Assembly (NCBI GenBank): GCA_022340865.1
Contig: JAJDNC010000090.1
Coordinates: 1 to 50,822, forward strand
DNA: 50,822 nt
Direction of reading: 5' to 3'
Origin: Gemmatimonadota bacterium
GTDB lineage: Bacteria > Gemmatimonadota > Gemmatimonadetes > Longimicrobiales > Gaopeijiaceae
Shown: piece after piece, positions 33,619-42,644 of the stretch
How positions within the stretch are numbered: the stretch's first letter is position 1
Layout: the number at the start of each line of letters is the position of its first letter
Made by a program: the position numbers and the translations under genes
The notes under the pieces: model-generated
Told to the model about the DNA's origin: nothing
Databases searched by the model: none
The model's input: only the letters and a program-made list of their open reading frames with translations

Positions 33619-34538
33619 TATCGGACGAGCTGCCTCAGGACGAACCACACGTTCGCCGGACGCTCCGCCAGCCGCCGCATGTACCACGGGAACCAGTGGC
33701 TCCCGTACGAGACGAGCACCCGCAACGTGTAGCCGCTGCGCACCAGGCGCTCCTGCTCGGCGGTACGGATGCCGTACAGCATGGCGATCTCGTATGCGTC
33801 CTTGGCGAGCCCCAGCTCGTGAGCCATGCGGTTCGCCTCCCCCACCATCCGGGAGTCGTGGGTCCCGATGACCGGCCGCCCCGCCCTGCCCTCCTTGCGG
33901 GCCCGCATGAGCATCGACGTGAGCCGGATGTAGTTCTGGTCCACGTCGGCCTTGCGTGGGAAGGCCACGTCCGGCGGCTCCTTGTAGGCCCCCTTCACCA
34001 GACGGATGGCGGGGTGCAGCGGAAGCAGCTTCTCCAGGTCTGCCTTCGTACGCTGGAGGTACGCCTGCAGGCAGACGCCGACGTTCTGGTGATCCTCCCG
34101 TACCGCGCGGAAGATCTCCAGCGTCCGGTCCACGCAGGCGGAGGACTCCATGTCCAGCCAGACCAGCGCTCCCGGATCGCATCCCCGCACCAGGCGGTCC
34201 AGGCGATGGCGGGTGGCGGCTAGGTCCTGGTCGAGGCCGAGCTGCGTGAGCTTCACCGAGATCTCGGTGTCGAGACCCTCCTCCCGGATGGTCTCCATGG
34301 CCGCCAGGTAGTGCTCGGCCACCGCGTCGGCGTCCGCCGGCGTGGCGACGTTCTCGCCCAGGAGCGTGACGGTGGTGGCGGTGCCCTCTCCCTGGAGCCG
34401 TCGCGCCTCGCCCAGGGCATCCTCCAGGCGCTCGCCGGGCAGGAAGCGCCGCGTGGCACGCTGGACGAAGCGGGCGCGCGGCAGACGCTCCGACAGGTAC
34501 GGGTTCGACGAGGCCCACAGGAGGGCGTTACGGAGCAT
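33618..34538 (-). CDS. Proline dehydrogenase (monofunctional PRODH)
   Basis: FAD-dependent oxidation of proline to pyrroline-5-carboxylate at the inner membrane. The 306-residue protein aligns along its length with the Thermus enzyme (307 aa): ISVKLTQLGLD, LDMESSACVD, VGVCLQAYLQRT, the RLVKGAYKEP FAD/substrate block, GTHDSRM and YGIRTAEQERLV, ending YMRRLAERPANVWFVLR. I use the ATG at 34538; a TTG at 34574 adds 12 residues. The P5C dehydrogenase gene is not adjacent. It may be the promoter-proximal gene of the minus-strand series leading to mprF. The spacer 34539-34717 shows no gene or clear promoter. Confidence 0.94.
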   Translation of the reverse strand: MLRNALLWASSNPYLSERLPRARFVQRATRRFLPGERLEDALGEARRLQGEGTATTVTLLGENVATPADADAVAEHYLAAMETIREEGLDTEISVKLTQLGLDQDLAATRHRLDRLVRGCDPGALVWLDMESSACVDRTLEIFRAVREDHQNVGVCLQAYLQRTKADLEKLLPLHPAIRLVKGAYKEPPDVAFPRKADVDQNYIRLTSMLMRARKEGRAGRPVIGTHDSRMVGEANRMAHELGLAKDAYEIAMLYGIRTAEQERLVRSGYTLRVLVSYGSHWFPWYMRRLAERPANVWFVLRQLVR

Positions 34539-34717
34539 GGCTTCCCATCCGGGTAGTCGGGAAAGTGCTGACAACCTATGGCACGGAGTCCCGGCTGGGG
34601 AGGTCGGTCAGCCCGCGGGCCACCTCTCCTGGATTCTCGGGATGGGCAGGCCCGGTGTGCCCAGCCGCCCGGTCAGCCGTCTCTTTCAGGCTGCTTCACC
34701 GCGCCCGGGCGCCTCGA

Positions 34718-35989
34718 CTAGTCCACCGCGAACGTGATGGGGAAGGACACCCAGACGGGGACCTTCTCGTCCCTGTTCAGGGCCGGAGAGAACCGCATGG
34801 CGCGGCCGACGTTCAGGGCCGCCTCGTCCAGTGCCGGGTGCCCTGAGCTCTTGTCGATGCGGACATTCTGAACCTGGCCCTGGGCATCGATGAAGAAGTA
34901 GACCTTCACCGTCCCGCCGATGCCCGCGTCGCGGAGGAGCGGAGGGTAGTCGCGCTGCAGGGCCGTCCTGATCTCGTCGCGGTTCAGGATCCTGGGCGCC
35001 ACCGTGAAGGGCGTGAACGTCGGTGCGCTCTGCAGCGCCGCGTCGTGTGCCGTCACCGTGCTCTGCTCCTGGGTGTTCTGCTTCTTCATGTTCACGCCCA
35101 TCACGTTCATGGTGCACGCGGCTACCACGAGCACCGCCGCCACCATCGCCTGCAAGACGAGCCGCTTCCTTGCTGCGCGTACGTTGAGCATCTCCCTGAT
35201 CCTCCTCTCGAGGGACGAGACCCGCTCTCCGAAGCCCGCCCCCAGGGGCACGGTGCCGAAGCTCCGGCTTCCCACCTCGAAGAGCAGACGTGCGTATCGG
35301 TTCCGGCTCGCGGAGTGCTTCGCGAGCACACGGGCATCGCAGTCGGTCTCCACGGCATCCCGAAGCCGGAAGAGGGCCCACCAGCCCGGGAGGTTCCACG
35401 GCAGGGCCACCGCGAAGGCGAAGGCGGCGGCCAACAGGCGGGGATCGCCCCGGCGCCGGTGTTCCTCCTCGTGCGCCAGGATCAGCGCACGCTCCTCCGG
35501 CGGCAGCTGCAGCACCCAGGGCGGAAGCACGATGGCCGGGTGGCGCACGCCGATGACCGCGGGTCCGAACCCAGCGGAGACGAGGACGGGGACTCCGTCC
35601 ACCACGGCGGGTGTCCAGGACCGTCGCCGCCGGCGAACGAGTGAAGCCCCGCCGGCGAGGACGGTCACCAAGGCTACGGTCGCCAGTGCCCAGGCACCTG
35701 CCAGCACACCCTCCAGGGCCCGGGCGGGCGCCGCGGTGGCGGCGAAGGACAGGCCGTGCAGGGCCGCATCCCAGATGGGAACCCCGGGGCCGAAGGCCAC
35801 GTCGGCGCTCGCCGTGCGCGGCAGGACGCTTCCGAGGACGGCGTCCAGCACCGCGAGAAGCGGCCCCGCCACCATGGCAACACTCCACAGCCACCGCCGA
35901 CGAGCCCGCGCCAGGCGCTCGAGGAGGTGGGCAGCGGCTGCCAGAAGAACGCCCACGAGGGTGATCGACGCGATCCAGAGGCCGAGCAT
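34718..35989 (-). CDS. M56 (BlaR1-like) membrane metallopeptidase with TonB-like C-terminal domain
   Basis: Predicted 423 residues. Four transmembrane helices are placed near 5-25, 38-55, 90-110 and 285-305. Between TM3 and TM4 lies the zinc-protease motif LAHEEEHRRRGDPRL (HExxH) and a downstream ETDCDARVL glutamate. After the last helix a periplasmic tail (about 320-423) is a TonB C-terminal domain: LNRDEIRTALQRDYPPLLRDAGIGGTVKVYFFIDAQG and ALDEAALNVGRAMRFSPALN. BlaR1-type proteins sense a signal and cleave a BlaI-type repressor. No BlaI gene is adjacent, although a palindromic operator covers the promoter. GGAGG lies 8 nt before the ATG. Confidence 0.9.
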   Translation of the reverse strand: MLGLWIASITLVGVLLAAAAHLLERLARARRRWLWSVAMVAGPLLAVLDAVLGSVLPRTASADVAFGPGVPIWDAALHGLSFAATAAPARALEGVLAGAWALATVALVTVLAGGASLVRRRRRSWTPAVVDGVPVLVSAGFGPAVIGVRHPAIVLPPWVLQLPPEERALILAHEEEHRRRGDPRLLAAAFAFAVALPWNLPGWWALFRLRDAVETDCDARVLAKHSASRNRYARLLFEVGSRSFGTVPLGAGFGERVSSLERRIREMLNVRAARKRLVLQAMVAAVLVVAACTMNVMGVNMKKQNTQEQSTVTAHDAALQSAPTFTPFTVAPRILNRDEIRTALQRDYPPLLRDAGIGGTVKVYFFIDAQGQVQNVRIDKSSGHPALDEAALNVGRAMRFSPALNRDEKVPVWVSFPITFAVD

Positions 35990-36000
35990 TCCGGGTCCTC

Positions 36001-36048
36001 CTACGATAATCTTCGTAGAGTCTATCGTCGGACGCCCCGAAGCGTCAA
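36001..36048 (-). promoter_or_regulatory. Promoter and palindromic operator of the M56-TonB gene
   Basis: On the minus strand TTGACG (36048-36043) and TAGACT (36024-36019) are 18 bp apart. Immediately downstream, at the expected start point, is CTACGA-TAATCT-TCGTAG (36001-36018), followed by GGAGG and the ATG. A short dyad at +1 is what a BlaI/MecI-type repressor would occupy, though its arms differ from the classic TACAnnTGTA box. Confidence 0.65.
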
Positions 36049-36227
36049 CTATCTATCTAGTCGTATTGCCCTGCCCCGCCCCTCTCCTCCCCGTCGCCCA
36101 CCCCGGGGACTCCCACGTTGTGCGTATGTACGCGCTCCCCCCTCATCCGTGACGCACTCGAGCTCCTGCCCCCCCGCTCCGTAAGTTCTTGACCCCTCTC
36201 CCGCGGACCCGGCAAGTTGGTGTCACG

Positions 36228-37130
36228 ATGTCTCTCGCTCTGCCCGCGCGCGTCGTCCCCTTCCGGGCCCTGGCGATATCGGTAGGGGCCCTGGCCGTCC
36301 CCGTTCTGGGAGCTCTCGTGTTCCCGGCGCGTCTGGGCGAGTACGGTGCGCTCCTCTGGCTCACCATGGTGATACCGGCGTTCCTCCTGGCCTACCACCG
36401 GGGATGGAAAGGAGCGGCCACCGCGCTGGCGGCCGGCATGGCGACGCTGTCGGTCACACAGGCGGTGGTGCTGTGGCTGGGAGCGCCCGTGCCCGGCACT
36501 CTCCTGGGCGTCGTGGCCGCGTATGTGCTCATCGTCCTGGGCATCGGGTGGCTGGCGGAAGCCTTGCATCAGCAACGCGCGGTGGTCGAGGACATGGCCT
36601 TCACCGATCTGCTCACGGGGCTCCCCAACCGGCGCCAGGCTCGCCTCTTCCTGGAGAATGAGTTCGCGGCGGCCCAGCGGGGGCGCACGCTCTCGGCGGT
36701 CATCTTCGACCTGGACCACTTCAAGGAGTACAACGACCAGCACGGCCACCCGGTCGGAGACGAGGCTCTCCGGGCCTTCGCCGACATCCTGGGGAGGACC
36801 ACCCGCCGCGCGGACCTGTCCGCTCGCTTCGGAGGGGAGGAGTTCCTCTCCGTGCTCACCGCCAGCGATGCCGAAGGGGCGGTCATCTTCGCCGACCGGA
36901 TCCGCATGGCTCTCGAAGCCGCCCACCTGGACCGTGGGAGTCTCACCGTCAGCGCGGGAGCGGCCTCCTACCACCCCGGCATGCGCTCCCCGGACGATCT
37001 CCTCGCGGCCGCCGATGACGCCCTGTATCAGGCAAAGCGGGACGGTCGCAACTGCGTGCGCCTGTCCGGATCCCCCAGGACCGCTGCGATACCCGGACGG
37101 CGGGCGAGGCTCCAAACACCCGGTCGGTGA
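36228..37130 (+). CDS. Membrane diguanylate cyclase (GGDEF)
   Basis: Predicted 300 residues. Four to five N-terminal helices (about 12-120) precede a GGDEF domain (about 135-285) with DLLTGLPNRRQ, FDLDHFKEYNDQHGHPVGDEAL and an intact active site RFGGEEF. The inhibitory I-site RRAD sits five residues before GGEEF, so product feedback is likely. It makes c-di-GMP from GTP. The ATG at 36228 is preferred over a TTG 13 codons upstream. Divergent from the M56 gene. The same window encodes an HD-GYP phosphodiesterase (39127) and a degenerate GGDEF (5205). Confidence 0.92.
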   Translation: MSLALPARVVPFRALAISVGALAVPVLGALVFPARLGEYGALLWLTMVIPAFLLAYHRGWKGAATALAAGMATLSVTQAVVLWLGAPVPGTLLGVVAAYVLIVLGIGWLAEALHQQRAVVEDMAFTDLLTGLPNRRQARLFLENEFAAAQRGRTLSAVIFDLDHFKEYNDQHGHPVGDEALRAFADILGRTTRRADLSARFGGEEFLSVLTASDAEGAVIFADRIRMALEAAHLDRGSLTVSAGAASYHPGMRSPDDLLAAADDALYQAKRDGRNCVRLSGSPRTAAIPGRRARLQTPGR

Positions 37131-37188
37131 GGCCGGCCCACGTGCCCAGAGGTGGCGCCGGTGGCGGAGGCTCCGAGCCGCCGGCGGG

Positions 37189-37785
37189 TCAGAACGCGAG
37201 AACCAGACCGAGGTCCAGGACCGCGTACCTCATGCGCAAGAGGGATCCCCCGGGCAGCCGGGTGTTCACCGCCGCGAAGCGGAGGCCGGGGTCTAGGGCC
37301 ACCGAGCGCCAGGCGCCCAGGTAGACGCCGAAGCCGGCCTCCCCGCCGAAAGCCAGCCTGGAGACCCCGGTGGGGCTGCCGGGGACGCCGGGCGATTCCA
37401 CACGGGTGGTGAGGCCTCCCAGGCGGAGCCAGGGGCTGACCGAGCAACGTGTGCACAGGCTGACCCGGAAGCCGGCGTCGAACCCCGTGGCGATGAAGGG
37501 ACGCCCTGCCGGGCATCCCGCCGCCGCACACGCGAAGCGCTCCTGGCTGAAGCCCACGTAGGTGCTCCGCCGCCCCTCTCCCGAGAAGATGAAGGTCACC
37601 GCCAGCGACGGCCCCGAGCGCGCACCTTCACCCACGCGGGTACCGGTCCTGAAGTGTGCGAGCGCCATGGAAGCGCCGCCCCGAACCTCGACCACCAGAG
37701 GGGAGGACTGGGCCGCGGCGACACCGGGAACCGCCGTCGCGGCCATCGCGCCGGCCAGGACGAGGCTGCCGAGACCGTATCGCAC
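37189..37785 (-). CDS. Small outer-membrane beta-barrel protein, unknown function
   Basis: Predicted 198 residues. A signal peptide ending GVAAAQ at about residue 25 precedes alternating hydrophobic/polar beta-strands with VEVRGGASMALAHF, FIFSGEGRRSTYVGFSQ and VSPWLRLGGLTTR, ending DLGLVLAF with a terminal Phe, as in OMPs of about eight strands. Two cysteine pairs (CAAAGC and CTRC) lie in turns and may form disulfides. I choose the GTG at 37785 because AAGGAG lies 5 nt before it; the GTG at 37791 is too close to that box. Function unknown. Confidence 0.72.
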   Translation of the reverse strand: MRYGLGSLVLAGAMAATAVPGVAAAQSSPLVVEVRGGASMALAHFRTGTRVGEGARSGPSLAVTFIFSGEGRRSTYVGFSQERFACAAAGCPAGRPFIATGFDAGFRVSLCTRCSVSPWLRLGGLTTRVESPGVPGSPTGVSRLAFGGEAGFGVYLGAWRSVALDPGLRFAAVNTRLPGGSLLRMRYAVLDLGLVLAF

Positions 37786-37960
37786 CGACACTCCTTGGGT
37801 GGGGCGCGGGTCCGCGCCGGGTGTCCTTCGGGACTGGAAGACGGCCGTATCCTAAACCCCCCGGTAGGCGGACGCCACGGCCGCAACCGTTGCCGCGACA
37901 TCCCCCGACGGACATCATGGGTCGCTCGACCGTCCGCGAAAACGTGAGCGCACCCCCGCC

Positions 37961-39130
37961 ATGACATCCGCATCGCCTCGCAGCGCACGCCGCACGCACA
38001 CCTTCACCGAGTCCGTGATCCGGGAGATGACCCGCGTCGCCCGGGAGCACGACGCCATCAACCTGGCACAGGGATTTCCGGACTTCCCCGCCCCGACGCT
38101 CATCAAGGAAGCCGCGTGCAGGGCCGTCCGGGACGACGTGAACCAGTATGCCATCACGTGGGGCGCGCCCCGCCTGCGGGAAGCCCTCGTGCGGAAGTAT
38201 GGGCGCAGGTACGGCATGGAGGTGGACGCCGAGCGGGAGGTCACGATCACGTGCGGCGCCACCGAGGCCATGGCTTCGGTGATGCTGGCCGTGGTGAACC
38301 CCGGCGACGAGGTCATCGTCCCCGAACCGTTCTACGAGAACTACGGCCCCGATGCCGTCATCTCCGACGCGCGCCCGGTGTTCCTCACGCTGGAGGCGCC
38401 GGACTACCGTCTCGATCCCGAGCGGCTCCGCGCCCTCGTCACCCCGCGGACCAGGGCCATCGTGCTGAACACGCCCAACAACCCGACGGGCCGAGTCTTC
38501 GACGCCGACGAGCTCGAGGCCGTCGCCTCGGTGTGCAGGGAGCACGACGTCCTCGCCGTCACCGACGAGATCTACGAGCACATCCTCTACGAAGGAAGGC
38601 ACGTTCCCCTCGCCACGCTCCCCGGGATGCGCGACCGCACCATCACGGTGAGCGGGCTCTCCAAGACGTTCTCCGTCACCGGCTGGCGCGTGGGCACCAT
38701 CGTGGCCCCACCCGACCTCACCGCGGCCATCCGCAAGGTCCACGACTTCCTCACCGTAGGCGCCCCGGCCCCTCTCCAGGAGGCGTGCGCCACCGGGCTC
38801 GACGATCTGGACGAAGCCTACTACCAGGGGATGATCTCCGACTACATCGAGCGGCGCGACGTGCTGGTGTCGGCGCTCCAGGAGGCGGGCTTCCGGTGCC
38901 GGCCGCCCCAGGGCGCGTATTACGTGCTCGCCGACTTCTCTTCCCTGAGCGACGAGGACGACACCACCTTCGCCAAACGCCTCACGCGGGAAGGCGGAGT
39001 GGCTTCCGTGCCGGGCTCGAGCTTCTTCAGCGTGCCGGAGCGCGGTGGCACCATGGTGCGCTTCGCGTTCTGCAAGCGCGTGGAGACGCTGCGCGAGGCG
39101 GGGCGCAGGCTGAGGGCCTTCCGGGGCTAG
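37961..39130 (+). CDS. PLP class I aminotransferase (KAT/YbdL/aspartate aminotransferase-like)
   Basis: Predicted 389-residue fold type I enzyme. It has INLAQGFPDFP, ITCGATEAMASVMLAVVNPGDEV, LNTPNNPTGRVF, the TDEIYEHILYEG aspartate/tyrosine pair, the PLP lysine in SGLSKTFSVTGWRVG and the substrate-carboxylate Arg in MVRFAFCK. The QGFPDFP start is typical of kynurenine/glutamine or methionine aminotransferases, but substrate cannot be fixed. The gene is monocistronic. Its TAG stop overlaps the stop of the convergent HD-GYP gene within one CTAG. Confidence 0.9.
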   Translation: MTSASPRSARRTHTFTESVIREMTRVAREHDAINLAQGFPDFPAPTLIKEAACRAVRDDVNQYAITWGAPRLREALVRKYGRRYGMEVDAEREVTITCGATEAMASVMLAVVNPGDEVIVPEPFYENYGPDAVISDARPVFLTLEAPDYRLDPERLRALVTPRTRAIVLNTPNNPTGRVFDADELEAVASVCREHDVLAVTDEIYEHILYEGRHVPLATLPGMRDRTITVSGLSKTFSVTGWRVGTIVAPPDLTAAIRKVHDFLTVGAPAPLQEACATGLDDLDEAYYQGMISDYIERRDVLVSALQEAGFRCRPPQGAYYVLADFSSLSDEDDTTFAKRLTREGGVASVPGSSFFSVPERGGTMVRFAFCKRVETLREAGRRLRAFRG

Positions 39131-40344
39131 GGAGCTTCGGCGCTCGCTTCCGGCTCCTTCCGTCCGCCCAGCCGCAGCTCGGGATCGTCGGTGCCCACCT
39201 CGGTAACGCGGTCCTCCCACTGGCGCATCATCGTGACGAAGGCCCGGGCGATGTCGGCATCGAACTCGGGTCCCGCTCCTTCCTCGATGATGCCCAGGGC
39301 CCGCTCGGTGGGCCACGCCTCCCGGTACGGCCGGTGCGTTCTCAGCGCGTCGAAGACGTCGCACACGTGCACCAGGTTGCTGGCCTGGTGGCAGGACCGC
39401 GGATAGCGGAGCCCCGGGTAGCCCCCTCCGTCGATGCGGATGTGGTGCTCGTACGCGACGACGGCGGCGAGGTCCAGGTGCTCCTCGGTCTGGAGGATGA
39501 TCCGCGCGCCTTCGACGGGGTGGGTCTCGATGACCAGACGCTCCTGCTCCGAGAGCTTCCCCGGCTTGTTCAGGATCTCCAGGGGCACCCTCACCTTGCC
39601 GAGGTCGTGGAGGAGCCCCGCGATCCCGAAGCCGCGCACCTCCCGGGGACCGAGCCCCAGGTACTCGGCGAGAGCCATGGTGAGCACCGCCACGTTCAGT
39701 GTGTGGGTCACTGTATACTGGTCGAATTCCTTCAGGCGCAGCATGGGAATGAGGAAGGCCCGGTCGCCGTGCATCGCCACGGAGAGGGATCGCACGATCC
39801 CCTCCGCCTCGAGGAGGTGGAGCTGGCGCTCGTCCTTGAGCTCGGCGTGGAGCCACTCGATGGCCTGGATCTCCTCCTCCAGGGAGTATCCCAACGTGGC
39901 CAGCGATACCGCCTCGCCGGCGGTGCCCTCCGCCTCGTCCCTTCCCCTGAGACCGACCTCGCCGTAACGGATGTTCGTGGGCCGACCCTGGCGCACGGCC
40001 GCGGAGCTCACCATCGCACCCGTGAGCCGGTTGAACGCTTCCTCCAGGAAGGCATCGAAGTCCTCGCGGGTGACCCGACCGGTGAGCTCCAGGCGCTGGA
40101 TGCCTACGCCGGCGAGGCGTCCCCCCCAATCCCAGTGCTTGAGCTCCCGGAGCGGTCGGCTATCCATCACGATCTCGTCGCCCAGGAACGTAAAGGCCCG
40201 CGTGACGCTCTCGTCCTGGAGATCGGTGAGCGCGGCGTAGGCGCGGTCGATGGCCCGTTCGCGGGCGGGATGCCCGTCCTCGTAGAGCGTCATCGTGGAG
40301 ATGGCCTGGGCCATTCCCGTCAGGAAGTCCACCTCGGCGCTCAT
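39127..40344 (-). CDS. HD-GYP domain phosphodiesterase
   Basis: Predicted 405 residues. The N-terminal half (about 1-200) is a helical region without a recognised domain. The HD-GYP domain (about 215-370) has THTLNVAVLTMALAEYLG, the HDLGK metal motif in GLLHDLGKVRVP, and HHIRIDGGGYP corresponding to the HHExxDGxGYP signature with the Glu replaced by Ile. HD-GYP enzymes hydrolyse c-di-GMP. The ATG overlaps the stop of the large HEAT-repeat gene (ATGA), so the two are made together and probably interact. Confidence 0.88.
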   Translation of the reverse strand: MSAEVDFLTGMAQAISTMTLYEDGHPARERAIDRAYAALTDLQDESVTRAFTFLGDEIVMDSRPLRELKHWDWGGRLAGVGIQRLELTGRVTREDFDAFLEEAFNRLTGAMVSSAAVRQGRPTNIRYGEVGLRGRDEAEGTAGEAVSLATLGYSLEEEIQAIEWLHAELKDERQLHLLEAEGIVRSLSVAMHGDRAFLIPMLRLKEFDQYTVTHTLNVAVLTMALAEYLGLGPREVRGFGIAGLLHDLGKVRVPLEILNKPGKLSEQERLVIETHPVEGARIILQTEEHLDLAAVVAYEHHIRIDGGGYPGLRYPRSCHQASNLVHVCDVFDALRTHRPYREAWPTERALGIIEEGAGPEFDADIARAFVTMMRQWEDRVTEVGTDDPELRLGGRKEPEASAEAP

Positions 40345-42404
40345 GTCGGGCCTCCACCCTCGGCACGCACGGCGCTGCGGACCTCCGGGTCCCTGGACCG
40401 TTGGGCCATGCGGAGCACCTCCTGGGCATCGGCGTCGTCGGACCACGCTTCGGCGAGGGTCCGCAGCGCCGCCAACACGGCAGGGGACGGCGCGGCCATG
40501 CGCATCCTCCCGAAGAGGGTCTTGCCCGAGGTGACGAGATCGAGGAGGGCGCTGACCGCCAGTGGCGAGCGCACCCGTCCCAGGACCCGGGCCCCGAGAG
40601 CACGGATCTCCGCGGCCCGTGCTTCGGCCCGCACGACGCGGTTCACCAGGGTGGGAACCACCGGATCCGGAACCTGATCCTGCACCTCCAGCAAGGCGAT
40701 GCGCACCATGCGCTCGTCGTCGTCGGCCAGGGCCGCAACCAACACCCGCTCGCGCACGCCCGGCTTTCGCAGCGCCAGGGGAAGAGCCTCCCTACGCACC
40801 CGAGGATCGGGGTGCTCCATGAGCTTCTGGGCGTCGAAGCCGTCGGGGACGTACTGCAGACGCTGGAGGAGGGAGAGCATGTTGCGGAGCACGAACCAGC
40901 GGCCGTCCTGGAGGCGCTCCACGGCGCGCTGCGCCACGAACGGACCCATGCCAACCAGCGCGTCGAAGACCAGGCGCCGCACGGAGCGCGAGTCGGAATC
41001 CGCCAGCACGTCCAGGAGAGGGTCCACCGCCGCGGAGCCCATACGCTCGATGAGGATCCGCAGGGACTCGGCGTCGACGCGCCCCGAGCCCACCAGGTGC
41101 CGGAACAGGGAGGGGCTCGTGAGCCGACTGCGGATCCGCTCCCCGACCTCGCTGCCTTCGGGAGCCTCCCGCAGCATGGCCAGGAGCGCCCTGGCGCCGG
41201 CCTCCTCCAGGATGTCGGAGAGCGCCTTCCCCACGATGGGCCCATACGCATCCACCTCGAGAGCCATCTGGACGAGGCGGTCCGCACCCGACAGACGCTG
41301 GTCCCGGGAGTCGGATTCCTGGAAGAGCGGCGCCGCGCGGGACATGGAGTCCAGGACGTTGGTGTACGCGTCGGGGTTGGGGTCTTCGAGCTCCCATCCC
41401 TCGATGAGCGCCTCGATGTTCTCCCTGAGGGCGGCATCGGCCTGGGACCGCACCGTGTCGCTTCCCTGCGCCGCGTGCGCGGCGAGCTTCGTGAGCAGGC
41501 GGGTCATGGAGTGGGAGATGGTCTGCGCGGACGACGCGGCGGCCGCGCGCAGGACCTTCATCACGGCGTCCGCGGCAAGGGTCTGGCTGGCATCCAGCAA
41601 GAAGCGCTTCCGCTGCGCCGGGCTCCCGGCGACGCTCACCAGCCTGCTCAGGGTGTCGTCGTCGAGCTCGTTCAGGAGCTCGGACACGCGCCTGCGGGCC
41701 TCCTCTGCCTCGCTGCCGCCGGCGCCCTTCAGCCCCTCCGCGAGCCGGAGGAGATGGCCGGCGACGGCCTGGGCATACCCCGACTCCCCAAGGTGTCCGG
41801 CTATGCGCCGGGCGAGGGTGGCGACGTCCGGGCCGGTGTCCGGAAGCTCTTCCGACATCAGGGCCGCCCGTGCCAACCCGAGCCAGAGCAGTGTGGCGGG
41901 CTCCGTGCCGGCGCGCTCCCCACCGACTTCCCCGCTGATCTCGAGATGCTCGTAACCCCGCCTGTGGAGGCGGGCACGCTCCCAGTGCGGGAACTCCTCC
42001 GGGGGCAGGAATCCGAGGGGGGTTCCGCCGTGCTCGCTGTCGCTCGCCAGCGCGTGCAGAAGACCCGCGACGTCCGTGGCGGTCACTCCCCTGTCGAACG
42101 ACACGGCTCCGAGCTGGTGGTCATGGATGCGACCCGCCAGGTCGGCGAGGACGGGGTGCTTCTGGTCGGTGACCACCCCCTCCACCAGGAGCTGACGCCG
42201 CGCGACGCCGATGCGCAGCGTTCCTCGTTCCTCGAGAATCCCGGTGAGACGTCCCAGGACGTTGTCCACAACGGGGGCCAGCGACGGATGCCCCGCGGGA
42301 TACATCGCGTGGCGGTGCACGCCGATGGAAAGCTCGACGAGGAGCTCGCTGAGCTCCCGCGACAGCACGGCCCGTTCCGGAGCCGTCGTCGAAGTGTCGG
42401 TCAC
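40341..42404 (-). CDS. Large HEAT-repeat protein coupled to HD-GYP
   Basis: Predicted 687 residues, cytosolic, almost entirely alpha-helical. The N-terminal 150 residues (LSRELSELLVELSIGVHRHAMYPAGHPSL...) form a distinct conserved-looking region with a HxxYPxGHP element. It resembles the N-terminus of the HD-GYP neighbour (MTLYEDGHP), which hints at a shared domain. From about 330 onward come HEAT-type repeats such as DSRSVRRLVFDALVGMG, HPDPRVRREALPLALRK and DDERMVRIALLEVQDQ. I use the GTG at 42404; a TTG at 42467 is possible. The stop overlaps the HD-GYP start. Probably a scaffold for c-di-GMP signalling; the ligand is unknown. Confidence 0.75.
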   Translation of the reverse strand: MTDTSTTAPERAVLSRELSELLVELSIGVHRHAMYPAGHPSLAPVVDNVLGRLTGILEERGTLRIGVARRQLLVEGVVTDQKHPVLADLAGRIHDHQLGAVSFDRGVTATDVAGLLHALASDSEHGGTPLGFLPPEEFPHWERARLHRRGYEHLEISGEVGGERAGTEPATLLWLGLARAALMSEELPDTGPDVATLARRIAGHLGESGYAQAVAGHLLRLAEGLKGAGGSEAEEARRRVSELLNELDDDTLSRLVSVAGSPAQRKRFLLDASQTLAADAVMKVLRAAAASSAQTISHSMTRLLTKLAAHAAQGSDTVRSQADAALRENIEALIEGWELEDPNPDAYTNVLDSMSRAAPLFQESDSRDQRLSGADRLVQMALEVDAYGPIVGKALSDILEEAGARALLAMLREAPEGSEVGERIRSRLTSPSLFRHLVGSGRVDAESLRILIERMGSAAVDPLLDVLADSDSRSVRRLVFDALVGMGPFVAQRAVERLQDGRWFVLRNMLSLLQRLQYVPDGFDAQKLMEHPDPRVRREALPLALRKPGVRERVLVAALADDDERMVRIALLEVQDQVPDPVVPTLVNRVVRAEARAAEIRALGARVLGRVRSPLAVSALLDLVTSGKTLFGRMRMAAPSPAVLAALRTLAEAWSDDADAQEVLRMAQRSRDPEVRSAVRAEGGGPT

Positions 42405-42644
42405 TGGGCTCGATCTTGCCTGGAAGGAAGCTCGGTTCGAAGGCCGCTTTGGGGCCCCGTTCCCCAAGCTCGAATGCTCGTGCCGCCTCGCCCCGTGTCA
42501 AGCGTCCCGCGGCCGGAAAGACTACAGCAGTAGGCTTGCCCCGCGCTTCACGGGGCGTGGAACCGACGCGTCGGGGAGCATACATTTGGGCTCCTGACGC
42601 CGCGATGGCCTGCACGTCGCCGTCGCTCCCTCCGACCGAACATC

